Source of the DNA: Halieaceae bacterium | GTDB taxonomy: Bacteria; Pseudomonadota; Gammaproteobacteria; Pseudomonadales; Halieaceae | DNA: 12,654 bases | NCBI GenBank assembly: GCA_002683395.1 | Contig: NYTG01000013.1 | Location: 11,236-23,889, forward strand | Direction of reading: 5' to 3' | Made by a program: the position numbers and the translations under genes | The notes under the pieces: generated by a model | What the model saw: only the letters and a program-made list of their open reading frames with translations | Told to the model about the DNA's origin: nothing | Database searches by the model: none | Shown: positions 1 through 6,638 of the stretch, piece after piece | Layout: every line of letters starts with the position of its first letter | How positions within the stretch are numbered: the stretch's first letter is position 1

Positions 1-126
1 CTCAAGCAGATGCGCAACAAGCTCGGGGTCGCCTAAGCCTTCCACCAGCAGGTAGCCGTCGTTCTCGAGCTGCTGTTGTGCGTTGGCGAGTGATTTTCCC
101 AAGGCCGATAGGTCGGTATCGTTCAT
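1..126 (-). CDS. Phytanoyl-CoA dioxygenase (PhyH)-like protein, N-terminal part only
   Basis: This is the first 42 codons of a minus-strand gene that runs off the left edge. The peptide begins MNDTDLSALGKSLANAQQ and continues through a stretch reading DGYLLVEGLGDPELVAHLLE. A 'GYLLVEG..DPELV..L' opening is typical of PhyH-type Fe(II)/2-oxoglutarate dioxygenases, where the first strand and helix precede the double-stranded beta-helix. The iron ligands (HxD...H) would lie outside the window, so the family call rests on this short motif alone. An alternative ATG lies two codons upstream, at 132. Neither start has a clear Shine-Dalgarno site. The gene lies 44 bp downstream of the FAD oxidoreductase on the same strand, so the two are probably co-transcribed. 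Enzymes of this family hydroxylate small substrates; which one is used here cannot be read from the sequence. Confidence 0.6.
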   Translation of the reverse strand, partial: MNDTDLSALGKSLANAQQQLENDGYLLVEGLGDPELVAHLLE

Positions 127-170
127 GTGCATCCAGTAATGGCGCGTTGTTGGGGAGTCTGCATCCGCCG

Positions 171-1529
171 TCAGTGGAGCCGCACGGCCTGCCGCTTCAG
201 TTCGGCCTGAACTTGACCCATGTCCAGCTCATCGAAGCCACACTTTTGCTGCACTGCGACCGCCGCCGCCACGCCGGCGCCTTGCCCGGTGACTGTACAG
301 CACATCATGTTGCGGGTGGCCGCGTGACTGACGCGATCACCGCCGGTGATCCGACCGGCACAGATTAGATTTTTGACTCCCTTGGGCAGCAGGGTTCGGT
401 AGGGCACCTGAAAGTAACGACCGGTAGTAGGCAGAATGAGAATCCCGTAACCATCGATGAATTCGGGGAAGATGCCGATGCTGTCTTCAAAGCGGCCTTG
501 GTCGCGCACATCTGCCTCGGTCATGTTGTAAGCGGCATCGATTTTACGGGTATCGCGAATGCCCAGAGTCATGCCGAAGTTGCGCAGCTTAGCGTTCTCG
601 CAGCCGGGGGTGTATTGCTTGAGCGCCTCGATCGCCAGCATGGCCTGCTTGCGACCCTCCATCTCACCGCGGGTCAGATCATTGGGGTCGGTGCCGTCAT
701 AACCCAGGAGGTGCACCAAGTTCAGGTAGGTGAGGTCCCCGGTGTCGTAGATCGCACCCCAGGTGCCCGAGATGGTGTCCAGGTGCTCGGGAATCAACCC
801 TGCCTCGCGGGCTTTTTCAAAGGGTTTGCGCAAGAAAGGCGAGAACATCTCGTCCTCCTTGCCGGTGGTTTCCACCGTCCACTGTCCATATGCCCAGTCC
901 CGATAGGTCTGTGGATCGGCTTTAACGTGGTCAATAAACCGGGTTTTGTTCACGCCCGACATCGAGAACATCACCGAGGCGCCGATCATGTCCTCTTTGG
1001 CTTGCTTGAGCGTGATCGCACCCGCGCGGTGCGCCACATCCGCATCACCTGTGGCGTCGATGACGCGTTCAGCCAGAATCGCTTCACGCCCGGCCTTGCT
1101 CTCCACGATCACGCCTTTGATAACGTCGCCTTCCATGATTGGGGCAACGAACAGTCGGTGCAGCATGGGCATGATGCCGGCTTCCTCCACCAGCGTATCG
1201 GCCACCCATTTGAACGCCTCGCCGTCGATGGCGTGGCTATCCGACTGAGGCTCCTTCACTGCAGCACCCATGGCCCGGGCACGCTCTTCAAACTCGATAC
1301 CAACACCCTCGGTATCCACCGTTTTTTCGTGGCGATACCAGGCGAAACCTTCCACGCCAACCGCGGTGATATTGCCGCCAAAGCAACCAAATCGCTCGAG
1401 CAGTGTGACCTGACTGCCTGCGCGGGCAGCGCCGAGTGCCGCGGCGAGCCCGCCGGGTCCAGAGCCCACGACCAGCACCTCTGTCTCGTGAACGACCTGC
1501 ACTTCTCTTGCCGGTTCCTGTATGCGCAT
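171..1529 (-). CDS. FAD-dependent oxidoreductase (FAD_oxidored family)
   Basis: The product is a soluble flavoprotein of 452 aa. The N-terminus carries a Rossmann dinucleotide-binding fold with GSGPGG at residues 22-27 and a ribose-binding acidic residue, E45, after the second strand (TLLER). Next comes a GGN segment (51-53) typical of the family. A later ATGDADVAHRAG motif and a C-terminal GGDRVSHAATRNM...GQGAGVAAA segment complete the FAD site. No membrane segment or signal peptide is visible. The start is placed at the ATG at 1529 because GAGGGA lies about 7 nt upstream. The reading frame stays open back to 1667, but that extension has no family similarity and would begin upstream of a candidate promoter. 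The family oxidises C-H or C-OH bonds of small organic acids or alcohols. The substrate is unknown. It is probably the first gene of a unit with the PhyH-like gene and diverges from the dehydrogenase/enolase pair. Confidence 0.88.
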   Translation of the reverse strand: MRIQEPAREVQVVHETEVLVVGSGPGGLAAALGAARAGSQVTLLERFGCFGGNITAVGVEGFAWYRHEKTVDTEGVGIEFEERARAMGAAVKEPQSDSHAIDGEAFKWVADTLVEEAGIMPMLHRLFVAPIMEGDVIKGVIVESKAGREAILAERVIDATGDADVAHRAGAITLKQAKEDMIGASVMFSMSGVNKTRFIDHVKADPQTYRDWAYGQWTVETTGKEDEMFSPFLRKPFEKAREAGLIPEHLDTISGTWGAIYDTGDLTYLNLVHLLGYDGTDPNDLTRGEMEGRKQAMLAIEALKQYTPGCENAKLRNFGMTLGIRDTRKIDAAYNMTEADVRDQGRFEDSIGIFPEFIDGYGILILPTTGRYFQVPYRTLLPKGVKNLICAGRITGGDRVSHAATRNMMCCTVTGQGAGVAAAVAVQQKCGFDELDMGQVQAELKRQAVRLH

Positions 1530-1649
1530 GTTCTTGTCCCTCACCGTATCTCCGTATTGTGATCGGCCTTTTGGGCGATAGCTAGATCGATTCGGCATCG
1601 GCCTGAGACCATTGCGCTGTTCAACGTTCGACTCATGGCAGGAGTAATG

Positions 1650-1678
1650 ATTATTTTGTTGTCTCACGGTAGAGTCGG
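1650..1678 (-). promoter_or_regulatory. Candidate sigma70 promoter for the FAD oxidoreductase
   Basis: Read on the minus strand, a -35-like CCGACT (1673-1678, 3/6 to consensus) is followed by a 17-bp spacer and a -10-like AATAAT (1650-1655, 5/6). Transcription would begin near 1643 and give a leader of about 115 nt before the ATG at 1529. The site supports the shorter start, because the open frame back to 1667 would begin upstream of transcription. This is pattern matching only. Confidence 0.3.
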
Positions 1679-1747
1679 CGGAGTCAGATTGCCGAGAGAC
1701 ATGGGGTCGTTAGAGATCGTTTTCCAGCGAAGGTGATGCCGGTGATA

Positions 1748-1770
1748 TATTCAGGTGAACCTGTTGAATA
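1748..1770. promoter_or_regulatory. Dyad-symmetric site, possible operator for the dehydrogenase/enolase operon
   Basis: TATTCA (1748-1753) and its exact reverse complement TGAATA (1765-1770) flank an 11-bp centre. A second dyad, CAGGT...ACCTG (1752-1763), is nested inside with a 2-bp spacer. A -10-like TATATT (1746-1751) overlaps the left arm, although no good -35 sits at the right distance. The site ends 48 bp before the TTG start of the dehydrogenase, in the divergent gap. Such a position fits a regulator-binding site, but no regulator gene is in the window. Confidence 0.3.
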
Positions 1771-1806
1771 GCGCCAGTGATGCGCGTTGAGTCGCATTCT
1801 ATTGCC

Positions 1807-1811
1807 AAGGA
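1807..1811 (+). promoter_or_regulatory. Ribosome binding site for a TTG start
   Basis: AAGGA lies 7 nt upstream of the TTG at 1819. The upstream in-frame GTG/ATG at 1777 and 1780 are preceded by TTGAATAGCGCCA, which has no purine-rich ribosome site. This decides the start of the alcohol dehydrogenase. Confidence 0.6.
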
Positions 1812-1818
1812 AAAAACG

Positions 1819-2898
1819 TTGAAAGCAGCGGTTTGTCGAACATTTGGCCTCCCCCTGATAGTTGAAGACATCACTATTGCTGATCCGGGCGAAGGCGAGG
1901 TAAAAGTGAAGCTCGCTGCCTGCGCGATTTGTCATAGTGACATCATGCTTGCCGACGGGCATTGGGGCGGTGAGTTGCCCGCAATATACGGCCACGAAGC
2001 CTCGGGCATTGTCGAATCGCTGGGGCCCGGTGTGCATGATTTAGCGGTGGGAGACCGCGTGGTGGTGACGCTGATCCGATCTTGCGGCCACTGCCATTAC
2101 TGCGCGCATGCAATCGAAACCCAGTGCGAGGCGACCTTTCCTCTCGACGAGCATAGCCCGCTGTCTGATCATGAGGGTGCTGTTGTTGCCCAGGGGCTCA
2201 ACGCGGGGGCGTTTGCGGAGTCGGTGGTCGTTGAGCAAAGTCAGATCTGTCGCATTCCCGACGATATTCCGCTGGAAGTGGCATCCATTTTAGGCTGTGG
2301 AGTACTCACCGGGTTCGGCGCGGTCACCAACACGGTAGAGGTCAGCCCCGGCAGTATTGTTGCTGTGATGGGCTGCGGTGGGGTCGGAATCAACAGCATA
2401 CAGGCGGCAGCTTACCGGGGAGCTTCACGTGTGATTGCTGTTGATGTACTGGATGAAAAACTAGAGCAAGCTCTTCGATTTGGCGCTACTCACACCGTCA
2501 ATAGTTCATTGCCCACATTCGTTGACGATGTGTTGGGTCTGAGCGATGGTCGAGGCGCAGATTATGTGTTCGTCACAGTCGGTGCAAAGTCTGCTATCAA
2601 ACAATCTTTGGAGATTCTCGGAAGGGCGGGCACCACAGTTATCGTGGGCATGCCTGCGAGCGAAGTATTGGCAGAGTACGACCCGGGCGACCTCGCTTCA
2701 AAGGGACAGTCCATAGTGGGGTCAAAAATGGGTTCGAGCTCAGTCAGTCGAGACATCCCGAAGCTGGTCGCGCTTTATCAGCAGGGGGATTTGAAGCTCG
2801 ATGAGCTGGTGAGTCAGCGTTTCTCTTTAGAAAATATTAATGAGGCCATCGCATCAGTGAAGCGTGGAGAGGCTCTGCGAAACTTGGTTGTTTTCTAG
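1819..2898 (+). CDS. Zinc-dependent alcohol dehydrogenase, NAD-type (MDR superfamily)
   Basis: This 359-aa medium-chain dehydrogenase probably oxidises an alcohol to an aldehyde or ketone in the cytoplasm. Catalytic zinc ligands are C38, H59 (in GHEASG) and C160. The structural zinc site has four Cys, C89, C92, C95 and C103, with canonical 2-2-7 spacing. The nucleotide-binding turn GCGGVG is at 185-190, and D209 at the end of the next strand favours NAD over NADP. The C-terminal SRDIPKLVALYQQGDLKLDEL segment resembles class III-like dehydrogenases. I chose the TTG start at 1819 because AAGG lies 8 nt upstream and it gives MKAAVCRTFG, the usual family opening. In-frame GTG (1777) and ATG (1780) starts add 13-14 residues but lack a ribosome site. 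The stop codon abuts the ATG of the next gene. The substrate is not known. Confidence 0.88.
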   Translation: MKAAVCRTFGLPLIVEDITIADPGEGEVKVKLAACAICHSDIMLADGHWGGELPAIYGHEASGIVESLGPGVHDLAVGDRVVVTLIRSCGHCHYCAHAIETQCEATFPLDEHSPLSDHEGAVVAQGLNAGAFAESVVVEQSQICRIPDDIPLEVASILGCGVLTGFGAVTNTVEVSPGSIVAVMGCGGVGINSIQAAAYRGASRVIAVDVLDEKLEQALRFGATHTVNSSLPTFVDDVLGLSDGRGADYVFVTVGAKSAIKQSLEILGRAGTTVIVGMPASEVLAEYDPGDLASKGQSIVGSKMGSSSVSRDIPKLVALYQQGDLKLDELVSQRFSLENINEAIASVKRGEALRNLVVF

Positions 2899-4107
2899 AT
2901 GATTGTTAAAGAGTTCGAGACATTTGTCGTCGCCAATCCGCCGCCTCGATTTGGCGGGCGCTATTTTATTTTTATCAAGCTCGTCACGGATACCGGGGTT
3001 GTCGGTTATGGCGAGGTTTACTGCGCCACTTTTGGCGCGAAGACCGTTGAAGCCATGCTCAGAGATACGGCAGAGCGCTACCTTATCGGCCACGATCCCT
3101 TTCATATTGAGACCCTGTGGCGGAAGGTTTATGGAACGGGATACAGCCTTCGCCCTGACATTTCGCTGGTAAGCGTGCTGTCTGCTTTGGAGATGGCTTG
3201 CTGGGACATCATCGGTAAGGAGTGTGGCAAGCCTGTGTACGAGCTGTTGGGCGGTCAAGTCCACGAAAAGCTGCGCAGTTACACGTATATCTACCCTCAG
3301 GAGGGCGATGTTTACCCTGCCGCGGACGACACCGATCACGTTTATACCAATCCAACCCGGGCAGCTGAGCGCGCGCTCGAATACGTCGAGCTGGGCTTCA
3401 CCGCACTGAAATTTGACCCCGCAGGACCGTATACGGTGTTCGATGGGGGCATGCCCACCGGCCAAGAGCTAGACCGCTCGGAAGCCTTTATGTGCCAGCT
3501 TCGAGAGGCCGTTGGCGGAAGCGTCGATCTGTTATTTGGGACTCATGGGCAATTCTGCCCTGCGGGAGCCATTCGGCTGGCCAAACGATTAGAGCCGTAT
3601 GATCCGCTTTGGTTTGAAGAGCCCGTCCCACCCGAAGACCCGGCGCAGATGGCAGTGGTGGCGACCGCGACTTCAATCCCTGTGGCAACGGGGGAGCGGC
3701 TGTGCACCAAGTATGAATTTGCCCGGGTGCTTGAGGAAGGTGCGGCCGCCATTTTGCAATTAAATCTGGGCCGCGTTGGCGGTTTGCTCGAGGCCAAAAA
3801 AATTGCCGCCTTGGCAGAAGTGAAGTACGCACAGATTGCACCTCACCTCTACTGCGGGCCGATCGTAGGCGCGGCCAACATTCAGCTCGCAACGTGTTCA
3901 CCCAATTTTCTGATTCTTGAGGGCATTGAAACTTGGGGTGGCTTTCAGGCAGCGTTGCTTGATCGACCAGTGCAGTGGCAAGAGGGCTATGTTATTCCCT
4001 CCCGCGAGCCCGGCCTCGGAGTGACACTCAACGAAGCGGTTGCCAGAGAGAATCCATGGGAGGGCGATGCTTTGCACCTGGAAATGGGGTCTGCGCCTGT
4101 GCGCTGA
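2899..4107 (+). CDS. Mandelate racemase/muconate lactonizing enzyme-like protein (enolase superfamily)
   Basis: The protein has 402 aa, full length for the superfamily, with an N-terminal alpha/beta capping domain (about 1-125) and a TIM-barrel domain. Visible active-site positions are K171 in LKFD, E240/E241 in WFEEP, E266 in GERLC and H316 in APHLYCG. Family members abstract a proton alpha to a carboxylate, and sugar-acid dehydratases are the closest resemblance. Two positions depart from the textbook pattern. The first metal-ligand region reads VDLLFGTHGQ (D210, H216) instead of DxN. The position that usually holds the Asp of the His-Asp dyad reads QLNLGRVGG, with N289. These may be subgroup traits. 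The ATG directly follows the TAG of the dehydrogenase and has no ribosome site of its own nearby, which suggests translational coupling. A dehydratase or epimerase paired with a dehydrogenase suggests sugar-acid or hydroxy-acid catabolism. Confidence 0.86.
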   Translation: MIVKEFETFVVANPPPRFGGRYFIFIKLVTDTGVVGYGEVYCATFGAKTVEAMLRDTAERYLIGHDPFHIETLWRKVYGTGYSLRPDISLVSVLSALEMACWDIIGKECGKPVYELLGGQVHEKLRSYTYIYPQEGDVYPAADDTDHVYTNPTRAAERALEYVELGFTALKFDPAGPYTVFDGGMPTGQELDRSEAFMCQLREAVGGSVDLLFGTHGQFCPAGAIRLAKRLEPYDPLWFEEPVPPEDPAQMAVVATATSIPVATGERLCTKYEFARVLEEGAAAILQLNLGRVGGLLEAKKIAALAEVKYAQIAPHLYCGPIVGAANIQLATCSPNFLILEGIETWGGFQAALLDRPVQWQEGYVIPSREPGLGVTLNEAVARENPWEGDALHLEMGSAPVR

Positions 4108-4170
4108 TGTCAGTCTTACCCTGCAGCCGGCGCATGACTTGGATGGAGCCGCTGCCTTTGACTCTGTTTT

Positions 4171-5187
4171 TTAAACTCTGCGTCGCCGCGAGCGACGCTT
4201 GCTACCCTCGGTGCTCTGCTCGTTCGCCGCCAAAGCCGCCCAGGGTTCTCCCAATGCTGCAGACATGGCTTGGCTATCCAGCCGCCTTGGGGCGGTGGTA
4301 TTGAGCGCTCTTACCATCGCCGCAATGTGCTCAGGCGTTGTCCCGCAGCAACCGCCAATAATGGTGGCTCCCGCATCACGCGCGAACAGCGCGTACTGCG
4401 CCATGAGCTCCGGGCTGCCGTGAAAGTGAATCGCACCGTCCACATACTGGGGGATACCGCAGTTACCTTTGGCAACGATCGGGATGTCGATGCCCGTCGC
4501 AATCAGCCCCTGAGTGGAATCCATCAGCTCGGCGGGGCCAACACCGCAGTTAGAGCCCGTCATATCCAGACCGATTTGTGTGGCGAATTGTGCAAAATCT
4601 GCTGGCGTAATGCCCATCATCGAACGCCGCGCAGTGTCAAAGGTCAGGGTGGCGCAAACGGGTAAGCCCGTCGCGCGGCCCGCTTCTGCCGCGGCGGCCA
4701 CCTCCTCGGTTGAGGACATGGTTTCAATCCAAATCATCTCGGCGCCACCCTTGGTCAGCGCAGCAGCCTGCGCGGTAAAAACGGCAACGGTCTGTTCGTG
4801 ATTGAGTGACCCCATTGGCTCGAAGAGCTCACCCGTGGGCCCCATGGAACCGGCCACAACTGCGCGTCGGCCCGTGTCTTCATAATGTTGCTGGGTCGCC
4901 GTACGCGCTAACTCGGCGGCGGCGATGTTGAGCTCGCCGACGCGGTCCTCTGCCTTGTGCAGCTTCAGCCGCGGCGCGTTGGCACCGAAGCTATTGGTCA
5001 GAATGATGTCAGCACCGGCCTCTAGAAAGGCGCTGTGAAGCCGAAGCACTTCTTCTGGCCGCTCAACACACCAAAGGTCGGGGGGGTAACCGGCTTCAAG
5101 GCCTCGGTCAAAGAAATTGGAGCCCGTCGCCCCATCGGCTACGCACCAGCCTTTCTCTGCGATGATCTGAGCAACGGGGTTATGCAT
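4171..5187 (-). CDS. bmt: Betaine-homocysteine S-methyltransferase (homocysteine S-methyltransferase family)
   Basis: This 338-aa zinc enzyme transfers a methyl group from a methylated donor, most likely glycine betaine, to homocysteine to make methionine in the cytoplasm. The N-terminus has the DGATGSNFF motif. The three zinc-binding cysteines are C214 (GSNCGVG) and C280/C281 (GGCCGTTPEH). Sequence order and length match the bacterial betaine-homocysteine methyltransferases known from marine roseobacters as I remember them, including a strongly basic C-terminal tail that here reads KRRSRRRRV. The ATG at 5187 has AGGA about 9 nt upstream. Downstream it converges on the enolase-superfamily gene with 63 bp between stops; upstream it diverges from the aminotransferase. 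Other donors such as S-methylmethionine or DMSP cannot be excluded by sequence alone. Confidence 0.85.
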   Translation of the reverse strand: MHNPVAQIIAEKGWCVADGATGSNFFDRGLEAGYPPDLWCVERPEEVLRLHSAFLEAGADIILTNSFGANAPRLKLHKAEDRVGELNIAAAELARTATQQHYEDTGRRAVVAGSMGPTGELFEPMGSLNHEQTVAVFTAQAAALTKGGAEMIWIETMSSTEEVAAAAEAGRATGLPVCATLTFDTARRSMMGITPADFAQFATQIGLDMTGSNCGVGPAELMDSTQGLIATGIDIPIVAKGNCGIPQYVDGAIHFHGSPELMAQYALFARDAGATIIGGCCGTTPEHIAAMVRALNTTAPRRLDSQAMSAALGEPWAALAANEQSTEGSKRRSRRRRV

Positions 5188-5227
5188 GACACAACGTCCT
5201 AACGAGTAGCCTTTTAACGAGGCGAGT

Positions 5228-5256
5228 ATGATACGGCGAAACCGCCGATGATGTAG
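5228..5256 (-). promoter_or_regulatory. Weak candidate promoter with an internal hairpin, upstream of the methyltransferase
   Basis: On the minus strand a -10-like TATCAT (5228-5233) lies 40 bp upstream of the ATG at 5187. A perfect 5-bp stem with a 4-nt loop (CGGCG 5234-5238, CGCCG 5243-5247) occupies the spacer. The -35 candidate CTACAT (5251-5256) is poor. I see no SAM or SAH riboswitch in the 258-bp gap between this gene and the aminotransferase. Confidence 0.2.
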
Positions 5257-5445
5257 CAGCGTCAGTCGAGGCGAGAGGCAAAAAAGCGGGTAAAAAGACA
5301 GCCATCCATAAACAGGTTCTCAATACCCGATCGACCGACGAGTTGGTGACGGCTGTGGGTCGGGGCTGGACGCACTGCACGCATGCCTAAAGGAAGACGA
5401 CCGATAGCCAGACGGCCACCGGGTGATACCAATAGGAGAGAGAAA

Positions 5446-6609
5446 ATGTCGCAACACCCCACAGCTGAACAGTTACGGTCGGCGGCCGCGTTGATGACCG
5501 GCCAAGCGGCAGGGATGCCAGCAATTGATCGTCGCAAAGTACTCCAGGGCATGCTTCTGGGTGCCGCAGGCGCCGCGTTCACGCCCGGTATCTTCGGACA
5601 AGTAGAGATACCGCCGAGCGAGATACGCCTGATGTTTAACGAAAACCCTTACGGCCCCAGTCCCAAAGCCCTTGCCGAGGTGGCGAAAATCTTACCCAAG
5701 ACCGCTTATTATCCCGGGGCCATTGAGGAAGATCTTGTCGGGCTCTTCATGGCGCGCCACCAGCTGGATCGTAAGCAGGTGTTTCTGGCGTCAGGATCCA
5801 ACGAAGGTCTGCAGGCAGCGATGATGGCTTTTGGCAAACGGGGTAAGGTGATCGCTCCCACACTCACTTATTCCGACCACCTTAACTATGCCGAAAAGCT
5901 GGGCGTTGAAGTGCTTCGAGTGCCTCTGCGTCAGGACATGGCAATTGACCTTGAGGCGATGGCGCGGGCGGTAGATGACTCCGTGAGCCTCGTTTATCTC
6001 TGCAACCCCAACAATCCGACCGGCATGGCCATTGAGGGTGACGAGCTGCGCAGCTTTTGTCGAGAAGTCAGCCGCAAAGCGCCGGTGATGATCGACGAGG
6101 CTTACAACGAGCTCACAGATAAGCCCGATGGCTCCTCCATGGTCGATCTGGTAAGGGGCGGAGAAAATATCCTCGTGACGCGAACGTTCTCGAAAATTTT
6201 TGGTATGGCGGGTCTGCGGGTGGGATACGGCATGGGTCACCCCGATATTGTGAGTGTGACCAAAGATCATGTGATGGCCTGGCCCAACGGGGTAGGCCTT
6301 TATGCCGCCTACCACAGCTACTTGGATGAGGACTTTATCGCCTTCTCGCGCGAAAAGATCCTGCGGGGTCGCGAGATGGTCACCGCCACTTTTCGCCGCC
6401 ACGGGATCGAACCGTTGCCTTCACAAGCGAGCTTTGTCTACGCCAATATCGAACGCAACGCCGATGCGTTCAAGACGGCGATGGCGGCCCGCAATGTCAG
6501 GATCCGCGGTATTTATGAGGGCTACGACACCTACTCTCGGGTCAGTATGGGCAAGCTCGAGGACCTGGAGGTCTTTGACAGCGTTTTTAGCGAGGTTTTT
6601 GTTGGCTGA
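5446..6609 (+). CDS. PLP-dependent aminotransferase (histidinol-phosphate type) with a twin-arginine signal
   Basis: This is a 387-aa fold-type I aminotransferase of class I/II. Core motifs are FNENPYGPSP near residue 63, CNPNNPTG (186-193), D217 and Y220 in MIDEAYNEL, the PLP-Schiff-base lysine K250 in TFSKIFGMAGLR, and R365 in YSRVSMG for a substrate carboxylate. It resembles HisC but has an extra N-terminus of about 55 residues. That stretch contains R29-R30 in DRRKVLQ followed by GMLLGAAGAAF, the layout of a Tat signal, so the enzyme may be exported folded with its cofactor. The ATG at 5446 has AGGAGAG ending 5 nt upstream. The frame is open back to 5383, but that extension lacks support. 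It converges on the hydrolase with 29 bp between them. There is no his operon here, so a role in histidine synthesis is unlikely. Confidence 0.88.
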   Translation: MSQHPTAEQLRSAAALMTGQAAGMPAIDRRKVLQGMLLGAAGAAFTPGIFGQVEIPPSEIRLMFNENPYGPSPKALAEVAKILPKTAYYPGAIEEDLVGLFMARHQLDRKQVFLASGSNEGLQAAMMAFGKRGKVIAPTLTYSDHLNYAEKLGVEVLRVPLRQDMAIDLEAMARAVDDSVSLVYLCNPNNPTGMAIEGDELRSFCREVSRKAPVMIDEAYNELTDKPDGSSMVDLVRGGENILVTRTFSKIFGMAGLRVGYGMGHPDIVSVTKDHVMAWPNGVGLYAAYHSYLDEDFIAFSREKILRGREMVTATFRRHGIEPLPSQASFVYANIERNADAFKTAMAARNVRIRGIYEGYDTYSRVSMGKLEDLEVFDSVFSEVFVG

Positions 6610-6638
6610 TCAGTTACTGTCATGGGGCGCGCCCGCAC

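Noticed and set aside
498..1562. Long plus-strand open frame (354 codons) opposite the FAD oxidoreductase
   Set aside because: It is an antisense shadow of a clear gene. Its translation has no recognisable domain and no ribosome site.
2854..3465. Minus-strand open frame (203 codons) over the dehydrogenase/enolase junction
   Set aside because: It overlaps two well-supported genes on the other strand and resembles no family.
4180..4198. Perfect 7-bp inverted repeat considered as an intrinsic terminator for the plus-strand operon
   Set aside because: Only two T residues follow on the plus strand and no T-run follows on the minus strand; it lies within the methyltransferase coding sequence.
5188..5445. 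Possible SAM or SAH riboswitch upstream of the methyltransferase
   Set aside because: I could not find the conserved core or pairing pattern of a known class; only one 5-bp hairpin is visible.
5791..6402. Minus-strand open frame (203 codons) inside the aminotransferase
   Set aside because: It is a shadow frame; the plus-strand product has all PLP motifs.
5446..6609. Annotation as HisC, histidine biosynthesis
   Set aside because: There is no his gene nearby and an apparent Tat signal, so the family resemblance is kept without the pathway role.
6625..6634. GGGCGCGCCC palindrome between the aminotransferase and hydrolase stops, considered as a terminator
   Set aside because: It has no loop and no T-run; GC-rich palindromes of this size occur by chance in such a genome.
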